NCBI RefSeq assembly: GCF_030066895.1
Contig: NZ_JASJAV010000011.1
Location: forward strand, 109,333 to 173,332
From: Breoghania sp.
GTDB lineage: Bacteria; Pseudomonadota; Alphaproteobacteria; Rhizobiales; Stappiaceae
Reading direction: 5' to 3'
Length of the DNA: 64,000 bases
A model generated the notes under the pieces. That model made no database searches and was not told the DNA's origin. It was given only the letters and a program-made list of their open reading frames with translations. Positions 9,677 through 21,167 of this stretch are shown piece by piece; position 1 is the first letter of the stretch; every line of letters starts with the position of its first letter. Both the position numbers and the translations under genes were made by a program.

Positions 9677-10782
9677 CCGAAACACCGCTCAAGCCCCGCA
9701 TCCGTGCCCTCATCGAGAATACGGGACCGATCAGCATTGCCGACTACATGGCCATATGCCTGGCCGATCCCGAGCACGGCTACTACATGCGGCGCGAGCC
9801 CTTCGGCAGCAAAGGCGACTTCACCACCGCGCCTGAGATAAGCCAGATGTTCGGCGAACTGATCGGCGCCTGGTGCCTTGAGACATGGACCGGGCTCGGC
9901 CACCCCGAAACCGTTCATCTGATCGAACTCGGCCCCGGTCGCGGCACGCTGATGGCCGATATCCTGCGCGTTGCCTGCCTTGATCCGGCCTTCGCCGCCG
10001 CCGCCCGTGTCCACCTCGTCGAAACGAGCCCGCGCCTGCGCGACTTGCAAAAGCAGACACTCGCCGCAACCCCCTTGCCCATCGCCTGGCACGACTCGCT
10101 GGCGGACGTTCCCGACGACGGGACAACGATCCTCGTTGCCAACGAATTGTTCGACGCGCTGCCGATCCATCAATACGTCCTGACGCAGGGCAGCTGGCAG
10201 CAACGGGTCGCTGGACTCGATCCGGCAAGCGATGAACTCGCCTTTGCGGCCGGGCCAGGTCGGCTGGACATCAGGGGATTGCCGGACGAAATCGCAAACC
10301 CGAGCGCCCACGGCATCGGCGACGGCGCGATCCTTGAGACACAGCCGCTCGCCAACGCGATTGCGGGCGATATCGCAGCCCGTCTTGCACGCAACAGCGG
10401 TGCGGCGCTGGTGATCGATTACGGCTATGAGCGTACCGCCATTGGCGACACACTGCAGGCACTGGAAAAGCATGCCTTCGCCGATCCGCTCGCTCATCCC
10501 GGCCTTGCCGACATCACCGCCCATGTGAATTTCGAAGCACTCGCCCGCGCTGCACGCGAAAGCGGAGCGGCAACTCACGGCCCGATGACACAAGGCGATT
10601 TCCTCGTCGCCCTCGGCCTGCTGGAACGCGCCGGACATCTGGGGGCAGGCAAGGACATTGCGATGCAGGAAGGCATTCGCGACGATGTCGAACGCCTCAC
10701 CGCTCCCGATCAGATGGGAACCCTTTTCAAGGTCCTGGCGTTTTCTTCCCGCTGCCCGACCCCGCGCCCTTTTCCTGCCTAA
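9673..10782 (+). CDS. MidA/NDUFAF7-type class I SAM-dependent methyltransferase
   Basis: FTTAPEISQMFGELIGAW, ELGPGRGTLMADILR, VANELFDALPIHQYV. Confidence 0.88.
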   Translation: MTETPLKPRIRALIENTGPISIADYMAICLADPEHGYYMRREPFGSKGDFTTAPEISQMFGELIGAWCLETWTGLGHPETVHLIELGPGRGTLMADILRVACLDPAFAAAARVHLVETSPRLRDLQKQTLAATPLPIAWHDSLADVPDDGTTILVANELFDALPIHQYVLTQGSWQQRVAGLDPASDELAFAAGPGRLDIRGLPDEIANPSAHGIGDGAILETQPLANAIAGDIAARLARNSGAALVIDYGYERTAIGDTLQALEKHAFADPLAHPGLADITAHVNFEALARAARESGAATHGPMTQGDFLVALGLLERAGHLGAGKDIAMQEGIRDDVERLTAPDQMGTLFKVLAFSSRCPTPRPFPA

Positions 10783-10921
10783 CCCCTCTGCTCTCCTGAC
10801 AACCTCCCGCCCCGTTCCTGCCCGGGATCTCTTCCCGCCGACACAACCACAACGTTTGACAACGCCCGACTCACACCGCAGGACCACGAGCCGCGGTTTT
10901 CCGATTTTCGAGAGGCCATCG

Positions 10922-11692
10922 ATGATTTCCGCACCCGAACTTGCCGACCTACCTGGCATCGACCACGGCTTTTTCACCCGCAACGGCGGGGTATCGGAGG
11001 GCATTTATCAAAGCCTCAATATCGGCCTCGGCTCCGACGACACCCGGTCTCGCGTAGAAGAAAACCGCGCCCATGTCGCCCGCACGTTCGGGCTGGAGGC
11101 AGATCGGCTCGTCAACCCCCATCAGCATCATTCCGCCGACGCGGTGACCGTACGCACCCCCTGGAAGCAGGGCGAAGGCCCGCGTGCCGATGCGATGGTC
11201 ACGGATCAGCCCGACATTCTGCTGGGCATTTCGACCACCGACTGCGGGCCAGTCCTGTTTGCCAACCCCGAGGCCCGCGTCGTGGGCGCCGCCCATGCCG
11301 GTTGGCGCGGAGCGCTGACGGGCATTCTGGAATCGACCATCGAGGCCATGGTGGCGCTCGACGCCAAACGTAGCCGCATCATCGCCGTGCTCGGCCCGAC
11401 GATTTCGGCCGCAGCCTATGAGGTGGGATCGGAATTCGTCGAGCGGTTCACCGAAGCGGACGAAGGCAACGGCATCTACTTCCGGCCGAACAGCAAGGCC
11501 GACCATGCCATGTTCGACCTGCTCGCCTATATTGTCGACCGGCTGGAGCAGACGGGTATCGCCCACGCCACATCGCTTCAGCGTTGCACGTACAGCGAAG
11601 AAGAAACGTTCTTTTCCTATCGCCGCACGACCCATCGCGGAGAAGGAGACTATGGTCGCCAAGTTTCGGCGATCTGCATCCGGGAGGATTAG
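10922..11692 (+). CDS. pgeF: Peptidoglycan editing factor PgeF / multicopper polyphenol oxidase family
   Basis: GIDHGFFTRNGGVSEG, TTDCGPVLFANPEARVVGAAHAGWRGA. Confidence 0.9.
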   Translation: MISAPELADLPGIDHGFFTRNGGVSEGIYQSLNIGLGSDDTRSRVEENRAHVARTFGLEADRLVNPHQHHSADAVTVRTPWKQGEGPRADAMVTDQPDILLGISTTDCGPVLFANPEARVVGAAHAGWRGALTGILESTIEAMVALDAKRSRIIAVLGPTISAAAYEVGSEFVERFTEADEGNGIYFRPNSKADHAMFDLLAYIVDRLEQTGIAHATSLQRCTYSEEETFFSYRRTTHRGEGDYGRQVSAICIRED

Positions 11693-11696
11693 ACGA

Positions 11697-12834
11697 TGGC
11701 GCTGCATTTCGAGCGTAGCGAGTTCGCAGACGCCTACACAAGGTGCTGGGCGAGATGCAGGAACACAAGCTGGACGCCATGCTCCTGTTCGCGCCGGAGA
11801 GCCATTTCTGGCTGACCGGCTATGACACGTTCGGCTTCTGCTTTTTCCAGCGCCTGATTCTGATGAAGGACGGCCAGTTTGTCCTGTTCACCCGCGCGCC
11901 CGATCTCAGGTAGGCCAACCACACCTCCATCATTGAGGACATAAGCATTTGGGTCGATCGCGGCGAGGGCTCGCCCATTGGCCAGTTGAAGGACTTGCTG
12001 TTCGATCTCGATCTTCTCGGCTCGCGGCTGAGCGTCGAATACGACACGCACGGGCTTTCCGGACGCAATTCCCGGCTGCTCGATGAATCGCTGCGCTCAT
12101 TTGCCGAACTGCGCGATGCCTCCAATCTCATTCCCCGGTTGCGGGTGGTGAAAAGCCCGGCCAAGATTGCCTATGTGCGCAAGGCGGCCGAACTTGCCGA
12201 CAAGGCCTACCGCGCCGGAGAGGCGGAGATTCGCGCCGGCGCCGACGAAGGCCACATTCTGGCGGCCATGCAGGGCGCGGTTCTAGCGGGTGGCAGCGAC
12301 TATCCCGGCAACGAATTCATCATCGGCTCAGGCATGGATGCACTCCTGTGCCGCTATTAAGAGCGGCCGCCGCAAGCTCGCCGCCAAGGACCAGTTGACC
12401 CTCAAATTCGCGGGCGTCTATCGCCACTATAACGTCGCCCTGATGCGCACCGTGCTGACCGGCGAGGCGACCGCGCGCCATATCGAACTGCATGAAGCGA
12501 CCACCGCGGCTCTTGCAGGGGTGGAAGAGGTCATGCGTCCGGGGAATACGTTCGGCGATGTCTTCGAAGCTCACGCCCGCGAAATGGACAGTCGGGATCT
12601 GATGCCCCACCGGCTAAATACCTGCGTCTATTCGCTGGGCGCTCGCTTCGCGCCGTCGTGGATGGACTGGCCGGCAACAAGGTGGAAATCGTGCCCAACA
12701 TGGTGCTATTTGCGCACATGATCCTGATGGATTCGGAGACCAACACCGCCATGACGCTGGGATGCACCTATCTGACGAGCGAAGCTGAACCGCAACCCCT
12801 GTCGCAACTCGCGCGCGAGCTGACGGTACGATAA
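11697..12834 (+). pseudogene. M24-family Xaa-Pro peptidase, multiply disrupted
   Basis: Frame break near 11733, TAG at 11911, frame break at about 12356, further break near 12680; conserved blocks persist in three frames. Confidence 0.85.
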
Positions 12835-13050
12835 TCACGGGGTGGCTGGATTCCTCGACAAAATCCGGTTAGAGCAGACGCGCAAAGGCACTCCGATCTG
12901 CCGACGGGCACCGTCGCCGGATAGATCTTTCCACGCGGGAGAGACCGTCGGATGCAGCCATCAGGCGGCAAGCGACGCGCATCGAGCGCCGGTCGCGACC
13001 CGTGGACAAGACGGCAAGCAAAGTCGACAGATGACAGGCTACGAGCTGGT

Positions 13051-13593
13051 ATGAACGAGCGACGCTTCTTTCCATCTCTGCGCACGGTGGTCCTGTTTAC
13101 CGGTCTACTGGCGCTCGCAGGATGCGCAGGCAACATTCCCCCGGATCTTGTCGGCGGCAGCGGCACGCCGCAACGCCAGCAATCCGCTCCGCCCGCCGAA
13201 TCCATCGCACCGTCGGTTCCCGCCTCGCAGGCGACCTTCGCGTTTGAGCCCTTCGTCGGCGTTCCCGGCAATACGGCCGATTCGCTGTCGCGCAGAATCG
13301 GTGCAGAGGCCAAGAAAGAAGGCCTGACGATCGTACGCCGGATCGGGGCGCCCGCGACCTACCGCGTCAAGGGCCACCTTTCCGCGGTCGGCAACGATAC
13401 TTCATCCACTATCATCTATGTCTTCGACGTCTACGGCTCCAACGGCCAGCGTCTGTACCGATTCTCCGGCCAGGAGACATCGAGCGAGACCAGCGGAGAT
13501 CCCTGGAGCGGCATCGACAGCGACACCCTGGACCTGCTGGCCAAGCGGACCGTTCTGGCTTTGGAATCCTGGTTGTCGAACGCATCCAATTGA
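13051..13593 (+). CDS. Putative lipoprotein
   Basis: Signal peptide plus lipobox (LLALAGCAG); no family recognised. Confidence 0.7.
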   Translation: MNERRFFPSLRTVVLFTGLLALAGCAGNIPPDLVGGSGTPQRQQSAPPAESIAPSVPASQATFAFEPFVGVPGNTADSLSRRIGAEAKKEGLTIVRRIGAPATYRVKGHLSAVGNDTSSTIIYVFDVYGSNGQRLYRFSGQETSSETSGDPWSGIDSDTLDLLAKRTVLALESWLSNASN

Positions 13594-13865
13594 TGAGGAA
13601 GCGTAAAGTTTGAACGTCTTGCGGAACGCCGGACTTGCCATGAGCAAGGCGATTCGCAAAAAACCGCTGCAAACGGGGCCATGCGACAGTTGTCGCGGGC
13701 CGCACCCGTTGCAAAAACCCCGCCGCCCGGCCGATACCGTGCGGATGCCAGGCTTGCCGACCCCGATCCGCCCGAAGACGAGCCGCCGGGGCCATTCGTG
13801 AATTATTCGCCTGTCGTGACAGGCGCCTTGGACCTCGTATCTACGCAACAAGAAGGAACGCGAGC

Positions 13866-14798
13866 ATGAAACTCGTCGCGGGCAACTCCAACCGGGCATT
13901 GGCGGACGAGATTTCCGGCTATCTTGGCGTGCCGCCGGCGCAATGCCAGGTGCGCCGCTTCGCCGACCAGGAAATCTTCATCGAAATTCAGGAGAACATG
14001 CGCGGCGAGGATGTGTTCGTCATCCAGTCGACGAGCTATCCTGCCAACGATCACCTGATGGAACTCCTGATCCTGATCGACGCGCTGCGCCGCTCTTCGG
14101 CGCGCCGGATCACCGCAGTGGTTCCGTATTTCGGCTATGCACGTCAGGACCGAAAGCCCGGTCCCCGTACCCCGATCTCGGCAAAGCTCGTCTCCAACCT
14201 GATCACCCATGCCGGTGCCGACCGTGTCCTCACGTTCGACCTCCACGCCGGTCAGATCCAGGGCTTCTTCGACATCCCCACCGACAACCTCTTTGCCGCG
14301 CCGGTGATGACCCGCGACATCAAGGAACGCTACGTGCAGGGCAACCTGATGGTGGTCTCGCCCGATGTCGGCGGCGTGGTGCGCGCCCGTGCGCTGGCAA
14401 AGCGCATCGATGCCCCGCTCGCCATCGTCGACAAGCGGCGCGAGCGGCCCGGTGAATCTGAAGTCATGAACACCATCGGTGACGTCGCCGGTCGCGACTG
14501 CATTCTGGTCGATGACATCGTCGATTCCGGCGGCACCCTGTGCAACGCCGCCGACGCTCTGCTCGCCAAGGGCGCGACCTCGGTGACCGCCTACATCACC
14601 CACGGCGTTCTGTCGGGCGGCGCGGTGGCCCGCGTTGCGGCCTCCCGGTTGAAGGAACTGGTCATCACCAATTCCATCGAGCCGACGGCAGCCGTGGAAT
14701 CAGCCCCCAATATCCGGGTCATCTCCATTGCCCCGCTGATTGGCGAGGCGGTCAACCGCACCGCCCTCGAGAAATCGGTTTCCAGCCTCTTCAACTGA
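13866..14798 (+). CDS. prs: Ribose-phosphate pyrophosphokinase
   Basis: 310 aa; [36 protein letters not shown] motif. Confidence 0.97.
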   Translation: MKLVAGNSNRALADEISGYLGVPPAQCQVRRFADQEIFIEIQENMRGEDVFVIQSTSYPANDHLMELLILIDALRRSSARRITAVVPYFGYARQDRKPGPRTPISAKLVSNLITHAGADRVLTFDLHAGQIQGFFDIPTDNLFAAPVMTRDIKERYVQGNLMVVSPDVGGVVRARALAKRIDAPLAIVDKRRERPGESEVMNTIGDVAGRDCILVDDIVDSGGTLCNAADALLAKGATSVTAYITHGVLSGGAVARVAASRLKELVITNSIEPTAAVESAPNIRVISIAPLIGEAVNRTALEKSVSSLFN

Positions 14799-14811
14799 GC
14801 CGGAGCCCGAC

Positions 14812-14853
14812 GGGCAAGCCGCGGGGCCTTGAGGGCCCGCGGCTTGCCCTTTT
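14812..14853 (+). terminator. Intrinsic terminator after prs
   Basis: GGGCAAGCCGCGGGGCC-TTGA-GGGCCCGCGGCTTGCCC followed by TTTT. Confidence 0.85.
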
Positions 14854-14964
14854 CCGCCTGCTCCTGTATAGCAGCGGCAATGCGCCTACCCCCTGGAGGA
14901 AACGCGGCAGGAAGCCGACCGCTCGGCCTCTTTTTCTTGAAAAAACCACTTAAGGAGACGAGCC

Positions 14965-15600
14965 ATGGCTCACACATATGAGCTTGAGGCCACGTTGCGC
15001 GGGCATGTGGAAAAGGGGTCCGCACGGGCACTTCGCCGCGACGGCAAGATTCCGGCCGTGATTTACGGCGGAAATGAAGATCCCCTTCCGATCGCGATCG
15101 GCATCAAGGAAACCACACTGAAGCTTCATGCCGGCGGTTTCATGACCCAGATCGCAACAATCACCGTGGACGGCAAGAAGGAACGCGTTCTGGCGCGCGA
15201 CTATCAGCTCGATCCGGTCCGCGACTTCCTGGTTCATGTCGACTTTCTGCGCGTTGGTGCCAACACCCGCCTGACGGTCGACGTTCCGGTGCACTTCATC
15301 AACGAAGAGCAGTCGTCCGGCATCAAGCGCGGCGGCGTCCTCAACGTTGTTCGCCACACGGTCGAACTGGAGTGCCCGGCATCCGAGATTCCGGAATCGA
15401 TCAAGGTCGACCTCTCCGGTCTCGACATCAACGATTCCGCGCACATCTCGTCCGTCACTCTGCCTGAGAACGTGACGCCTGCGATCACCGATCGTGACTT
15501 CACGATCGCGACCATCGCCGCACCGGCTGGCCTCAAGGACGAGGCTGAAGGCGAAGGCGAGGCCGAGGAAAGCGCAGCACCGAGCGCCGAGGCCGAATAA
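14965..15600 (+). CDS. rplY: 50S ribosomal protein L25/Ctc
   Basis: [19 protein letters not shown]; acidic C-terminal tail typical of the long CTC form. Confidence 0.94.
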   Translation: MAHTYELEATLRGHVEKGSARALRRDGKIPAVIYGGNEDPLPIAIGIKETTLKLHAGGFMTQIATITVDGKKERVLARDYQLDPVRDFLVHVDFLRVGANTRLTVDVPVHFINEEQSSGIKRGGVLNVVRHTVELECPASEIPESIKVDLSGLDINDSAHISSVTLPENVTPAITDRDFTIATIAAPAGLKDEAEGEGEAEESAAPSAEAE

Positions 15601-15642
15601 GCCCCGCCGATCCGCTTTCCCCTAAAGGAAAGATCATTCCCG

Positions 15643-15666
15643 CGAGGGGCGGACTTCCGCCCCTCG
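15643..15666. terminator. Stem-loop, probable terminator
   Basis: CGAGGGGCGGA-CT-TCCGCCCCTCG perfect hairpin. Confidence 0.6.
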
Positions 15667-15743
15667 TTCCCGTTTAAGACGACGCACGATGCGGCCTTTC
15701 CGGCCCGGCTACACCCGACATTCATCGATCCAGGAACACGGCC

Positions 15744-16484
15744 ATGCTTGTTATTGTCGGGCTCGGCAATCCCGGAACGAAATACGAGCACAACCGCCAC
15801 AATATCGGCTTCATGGCGATCGACGCGGTCCATCGCCGCAATCCCTCCTTCTCCCCGTGGCGCAAGCGCTTCCAGGCGGAAACCGCCGAAGGCACGCTGG
15901 CCGGCGAGAAGGTTATGCTCGTCAAGCCGATGACCTACATGAACGAAAGCGGTCAGGCGGTGGGTGCCGCCATGCGCTTCTTCAAGCTCTCCCCTGCCGA
16001 CATCACCGTTCTCTACGACGAACTCGACCTCGTGCCGGGCAAGGTCCGGATCAAGGTCGGCGGCGGCTCGGGCGGCCATAACGGCATCAAGTCGATCGGT
16101 GCGCATGTCGGCAAGGACTATCGCCGCGTGCGCCTCGGCATCGGCCATCCCGGCTCCAAGGAACGCGTCACGGGCTATGTGCTGGGCGATTTCGCCAAGG
16201 CCGACCATGACTGGCTGGATCCGTTGCTGGATACGGTGGGCGAGAATGCCGACCTGCTGGTCAAGGGCAATGACGGCGAGTTCGTGAACCGCCTGCACGC
16301 GGCCGTTTCCGGCACGGGCGACAGCGGATCCGAGGGACATTCTCAAGGACGCCAGAACAAACGCCCCGCTCCCGGCAAGAGCCATATCCGCCAGGCGCCC
16401 CCCGCGCCCAAACCCGACATCTTCAAGGAAGGTCCGCTTGCGGCCATGCTGAAAGGACTGCTCGGCTCCGGCGACAAAAATTAG
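15744..16484 (+). CDS. pth: Peptidyl-tRNA hydrolase
   Basis: [41 protein letters not shown]. Confidence 0.96.
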   Translation: MLVIVGLGNPGTKYEHNRHNIGFMAIDAVHRRNPSFSPWRKRFQAETAEGTLAGEKVMLVKPMTYMNESGQAVGAAMRFFKLSPADITVLYDELDLVPGKVRIKVGGGSGGHNGIKSIGAHVGKDYRRVRLGIGHPGSKERVTGYVLGDFAKADHDWLDPLLDTVGENADLLVKGNDGEFVNRLHAAVSGTGDSGSEGHSQGRQNKRPAPGKSHIRQAPPAPKPDIFKEGPLAAMLKGLLGSGDKN

Positions 16485-16496
16485 GAAAAAGAAACG

Positions 16497-17594
16497 ATGG
16501 GCTTCAAGTGCGGTATCGTCGGGCTGCCGAATGTGGGCAAGTCCACTCTGTTCAACGCGCTGACCAAGACGGCGGCCGCCCAGGCGGCGAACTATCCCTT
16601 CTGCACGATCGAGCCGAACACCGGCGACGTGGCCGTGCCCGATCCGCGCATGACCAAGATTGCGGAAATCGCCGGGTCCGCCAACATCATCCCCACGCGG
16701 CTGTCCTTCGTCGATATTGCCGGGCTGGTGCGCGGCGCCTCCAAGGGAGAAGGCCTCGGCAACCAGTTCCTCGCCAATATCCGCGAGGTGGACACCATCG
16801 CCCACATGCTGCGCTGCTTTGCTGACGACGACATCACCCACGTGGAAGGCCGCATCGATCCGGTGGCCGACGCCGATACGGTCGAAACCGAGCTGATGCT
16901 CTCCGATCTGGAAAGTCTGGAACGCCGTGTCGTGCCGCTTCGCAAGAAGGCGAACAGCGGCGAGAAGAACGCCAAGGCCGCCGTTGCCCTGATGGATGCC
17001 GTTCTGGAGCTGCTGCGCGAGGGCAAGCCCGCCCGCATGCTCGACGTTTCCAAGGAAGATCGCCCGGCCTTCGAGGCACTCAACCTGCTCACCTCCAAGC
17101 CGGTCCTCTACGTGTGCAACGTGGACGAGGCCTCGGCTGCGACCGGCAACACCTTCTCCGACGCCGTCAAGGCCAAGGCAGAGGCTGAAGGCGCGGGCGC
17201 GGTCATCATCTCGGCAACCATCGAGGCGGAGATTGCTCAGCTCGATGATGACGAAGCGCGCGAATACATAGAATCCATGGGGCTGGAGGAGCCAGGCCTC
17301 GATCGGCTCATCCGCGCCGGCTACGACCTTCTGGACCTGATCACCTATTTCACCGCCGGGCCGAAGGAAACGCGAGCCTGGACGGTCACCAAGGGCACCA
17401 AGGCCCCGCAGGCAGCCGGTGTCATCCATACGGATTTCGAGCGCGGCTTCATCCGCGCCCAGACCATCGCCTATGACGACTACATCGCCTGCAAGGGCGA
17501 AACGGGCGCCAAGGATGCGGGCAAGACCCGCGACGAAGGCAAGGACTACGTGGTGGCGGACGGCGACGTCATGCTGTTCAAGTTCAACACGTAA
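16497..17594 (+). CDS. ychF: Redox-regulated ATPase YchF
   Basis: GIVGLPNVGKSTLFNALT, NYPFCTIEPN, TGS domain. Confidence 0.97.
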   Translation: MGFKCGIVGLPNVGKSTLFNALTKTAAAQAANYPFCTIEPNTGDVAVPDPRMTKIAEIAGSANIIPTRLSFVDIAGLVRGASKGEGLGNQFLANIREVDTIAHMLRCFADDDITHVEGRIDPVADADTVETELMLSDLESLERRVVPLRKKANSGEKNAKAAVALMDAVLELLREGKPARMLDVSKEDRPAFEALNLLTSKPVLYVCNVDEASAATGNTFSDAVKAKAEAEGAGAVIISATIEAEIAQLDDDEAREYIESMGLEEPGLDRLIRAGYDLLDLITYFTAGPKETRAWTVTKGTKAPQAAGVIHTDFERGFIRAQTIAYDDYIACKGETGAKDAGKTRDEGKDYVVADGDVMLFKFNT

Positions 17595-17835
17595 CCGGAC
17601 ACAGGAGGGGGCGCTGCCCAGGGGTACCTCCCTCCCTTTCCCACCAAACAAAAGCCTTCGCCCCTCCTCGGAAAATGCAACTCCTGCTTCTATTTAGATT
17701 GAATAAATAATCAAATATATTTCCCTTGCGGGATTTGAATATATTTTTTAATTACTAAAAATTCTGTTGTTATCTTTCGAACGATGACGCGTGGATATAC
17801 GCTCCTATTCATTGAGAATCGGAGGGAAATTTTTC

Positions 17836-19022
17836 ATGAAAAAATTACCATTGTAATTTCTTTAGCAATCGCCTTTGCGAGTTTGCCCGCAAGCATTGCG
17901 GCGGCCCAATCCCCCGTCGTCGTAGGCACTCCGTCGCAAGCAGGTCCGGTCGACGGATCGGATCAGAATTCGGATGAATTCATCTGGACGCTGTTCACGC
18001 AGTTTGTCGCCCCCGCGACATCGGGCAAGGAAAAGCCGGTCATTTTCGAGACCTGGGCATCCGACGCCGACACCTTCAACACCGCGCCGAAATGGCCGGA
18101 TCCGAGTGAAGGCAAGAAGTTCCAGACAAGCATTCTGGAACTGGCGACGACCCCGTCCCTGCACGGAGCAGCGGCAGGCGCCAGCCTGGCGAAAGCAATC
18201 GACGTTCCCTGCAAGACACCGGGTAATGCCGGGGTCGGAGGCTTACCATCGACAGGAACGCCGAAGCCCTGCGTCGCGGAGGAAACCCGGCGCAACAAGC
18301 CGCAATTCGACTACATCGTCGAGAACGGCTTCAACACGCAGAAGGACCTGGCGGGCGGCCTACGCCAAACAATTTGAAGTCGTCATGCCGAAAAGGCGAT
18401 CTCGGTGAAGGGCGACTGGATCCCCCTGCCGACGCTGCCGCAATGGATCCCGGAGCTAGAGAGCCTCGAGAACATCAGGACGCTCTATTACACGACCGTC
18501 TCCGACAAGGGCGAATACGCCCCTCGTCTCTATGCATATCAGCTCGCGGCAAAACAAGAACTGGGTCTGGGGCACCCTGGAGCACCAGAACAATCCGGGC
18601 CGGTGCGACTATATCGGCTGCTTCGACAGTTTCGGTGCCGTGGAGCCCAATACGGAGGTCTACAACACCCAGTACGGCGCCTGCGCCAAGACCGAGAACT
18701 AACTACGCTAATGAAGAAGGCCGACATCGACACGGTCCGGCAGAACTACTGCATGAAATCGACGCAAGTCACCTTCACCGACGTCGACGGTACGCCCTAC
18801 GTGCTGGGCAACTCAGTGATCGAAGGCATTACGGACGGTGGCACGATCGCAGCTTCGTCCTGCATCTCCTGCCACAACTACGCGTCGTTCAACGCACAAG
18901 GGACACCGAGCGCGGCGGCGACCGCCATGCTGCCCTACAATCCCACGGGCAATGAAATCCCCGGCGTGCTGGACGGCTCGATTAAGTTCGACTTCATGTG
19001 GGGCGTTCTGCTCGCGCCCTGA
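17836..19022 (+). pseudogene. Secreted protein with one CxxCH haem-like motif, multiply frameshifted
   Basis: Signal peptide lies in a different frame from ATGAAAAAA (A-run shift); blocks ending in ASSCISCHNYASFN continue through several frames. Confidence 0.65.
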
Positions 19023-19038
19023 CGGTCCACACGGTTCC

Positions 19039-19067
19039 CTTCCCGGCGGTTTGCTGCCGCCGGGAAG
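19039..19067. terminator. Stem-loop between convergent genes
   Basis: CTTCCCGGCGG-TTTGCTG-CCGCCGGGAAG. Confidence 0.6.
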
Positions 19068-19110
19068 CATCTCAGTTCTGATCAAAGACCTTGAAGGTCG
19101 ACCCGTGAGA

Positions 19111-20136
19111 TCAGGCCTTCGGCTTCACGCCCCGCACCATCATGGTCATGCCGGGGATCATTTCGCTGACCTCCACATCGACAAAGCCTGCGGCTTCCAT
19201 CAACGCGCGCACATAGCCACCAGTGATGGACTTCGCCTTCGGATTGAACGCCACGTGCTGGAGCTGCCACAGCGCTGCCAGCTTCGGCCCCATACGTTCA
19301 TCCTCGACCATGAAGTCATGGACAATGAAATGTCTGCCGGGCATCAGCGCATCCATGGCGCCGCGCACCAGGCCGGGGATGGATTCGCCGGGAACGCCGG
19401 AGAAGAGATAGGACATCAGCACGACGTCGACCGGCGTCGGCCACTCACTCTCCAGCGCATTGCCGCCCTGGAACTTGACACGGTCCGAAAGCCCGGCCTG
19501 CTTCACGAAGACCTCGCCGACCTTCACCACATTCGGGAAGTCGAGCACAGTCGAGGTCAGTTCCGGATAGGCCTTGCACAGGGAGATCGAGAAGGTGCCG
19601 GTGCCGCCACCGACATCGAGCATCTTGCGGGCGGCCGACAGATCGACCGTGCGCGCCAGCGACCGACCAGGGCCGAGCGATCCGGCATGCTGGGATTCCG
19701 AATAGAGCCGCGCCTCCTTGGGATCGGAGAACCAGTCCGCATAGGAGGACACCTGCTCCGGATTCAGTTCACCCGTCAGTGCGCCCTCAAGCTGCGCCAG
19801 GAACGGATACATCTGCTTGTCGATCTGCAGGCGCAAATAGTCGCCAAAATCGTACTTGCGCCCATTGACCAGGAAAGCCTCGGCAGCAGGCGAATTGCGA
19901 TAGACGTCACCCTCGCGCTCAACGAGCCCAAGGGTCGTCAGCGCGGTCAGAAGCGTCGTCGCGCGGTCCGGATCGAGGTCCGTTTTTCCGGCCACGGCAT
20001 CCAGCGTGGCCCCTTCGTCTGCCAAAGCGGTGCACAGTCCTACATGCAGCGCGGTAAACAACGCTTTCGATCCCATGAAGGCGAAGGCAATATCCGAAAT
20101 CTGCTCCGCCGTCTCCAGCGATTTTGGACTGGTCAT
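19111..20136 (-). CDS. O-methyltransferase family 2 (acetylserotonin O-methyltransferase-like)
   Basis: LDVGGGTGTFSISLCKAYPELTSTVLDFPNVV; DVVLMSYLFSGVPGE. Confidence 0.8.
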   Translation of the reverse strand: MTSPKSLETAEQISDIAFAFMGSKALFTALHVGLCTALADEGATLDAVAGKTDLDPDRATTLLTALTTLGLVEREGDVYRNSPAAEAFLVNGRKYDFGDYLRLQIDKQMYPFLAQLEGALTGELNPEQVSSYADWFSDPKEARLYSESQHAGSLGPGRSLARTVDLSAARKMLDVGGGTGTFSISLCKAYPELTSTVLDFPNVVKVGEVFVKQAGLSDRVKFQGGNALESEWPTPVDVVLMSYLFSGVPGESIPGLVRGAMDALMPGRHFIVHDFMVEDERMGPKLAALWQLQHVAFNPKAKSITGGYVRALMEAAGFVDVEVSEMIPGMTMMVRGVKPKA

Positions 20137-20382
20137 CGTGTGGTATCTCCTCAGATTAAGTTGCACAAAAAACCGCCACACATCCGTCGCATACGGATGC
20201 ACATTATTCTGACGTTGGTGTTGTGCGCGCGCATCATATGGCCAATTCGACGGAAAGCCAAATTCCGTAACGTCAATTGCTTAGGTTGGACTTTTAAGTG
20301 TTTTCCCTCTCGGCACTTACACATACGTCCATGCGAATTGTTCTCTCGACAGGCCTGCTTGATTCCGACGAGAAACAATCCC

Positions 20383-20843
20383 ATGAACACTGAGCGATAC
20401 TTTGAAGATTTTTCTTCCGGAGAAATCATCCCGCTCGGCCCCCATACGGTCGAAGCCGGGGAAATCGTCGAATTAGCCTCAGAATTCGACCCCTAACCCT
20501 TCCATCTGGATGAGGAAGCGGGACGCAAATCCCTGCTTGGCGGACTGGCTGCGTCCGGCTGGCAGACGGCGGCGCTGACTATGCGCATGCTCTATGACAC
20601 CTTCCTCAAGAAGACGTCGTCGATGGGCTCGCCCGACACATCACGAGCCTGCAATGGCGGCGCTCGGTGCTGGCCGGCTACACGATTTCCGGAGTGGCCG
20701 AGATCCTGACGACCCGCCGCTCCTCCTCCAAGCCCGACCAGGGGAATCGTCACCTTCCGCATCACGCTGGCCAATCAGAAGGGCCAGACGGTGATGATCC
20801 AGGAAAACCCGATCTTTTTCGCCTGCAGGGAGAGTGCCGCGTG
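20383..20843 (+). pseudogene. MaoC-family dehydratase, copy 1
   Basis: RYFEDFSSGEIIPLG...EFDP-TAA-PFHLDEEAGR: in-frame stop at 20494, then frameshifts. Confidence 0.8.
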
Positions 20844-21165
20844 AGATTCTTTGAAGATATCGAGATCGGCGTCACGGAACAGCTGGGCAGCTACACATTC
20901 ACCGCCGAGGAAATCAAACGCTTCGCCGCAAAGTACGACCCGCAACCCTTCCACATGGACGAGAAGGCCGCCGCTGAAAGCCATTTCGGCGCGTTATGCG
21001 CCTCCGGCTGGCACACCGCCGCGGTGTAGATGAAGGTGATGTTCGCCTACCGCCAGAAGAAGCTCGAAGAAGAGATGGTCGGCAGAAGCGACCACCTGGG
21101 CCCCTCCCCCGGCTTCGAAAACCTGAAATGGCTCAAGCCGGTCTTCGCGGGCGACACACGCGACG
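20841..21165 (+). pseudogene. MaoC-family dehydratase, copy 2, truncated
   Basis: RFFEDIEIGVTEQLGSYTFTAEEI...GWHTAAV-TAG-MKVMFAYRQ; 3' half missing after VFAGDT. Confidence 0.8.
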
Positions 21166-21167
21166 CG

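Noticed and set aside
9532-11004. 490-aa minus-strand ORF
   Set aside because: Antisense to lgt and the MidA-like gene; no recognisable domain
15234-17651. 805-aa antisense ORF
   Set aside because: Lies opposite rplY, pth and ychF; composition is the mirror of GC-rich codon bias, no domain pattern
18838-20496. 552-aa plus-strand ORF
   Set aside because: Runs through a terminator and antisense to an intact O-methyltransferase; only its tail overlaps the MaoC start
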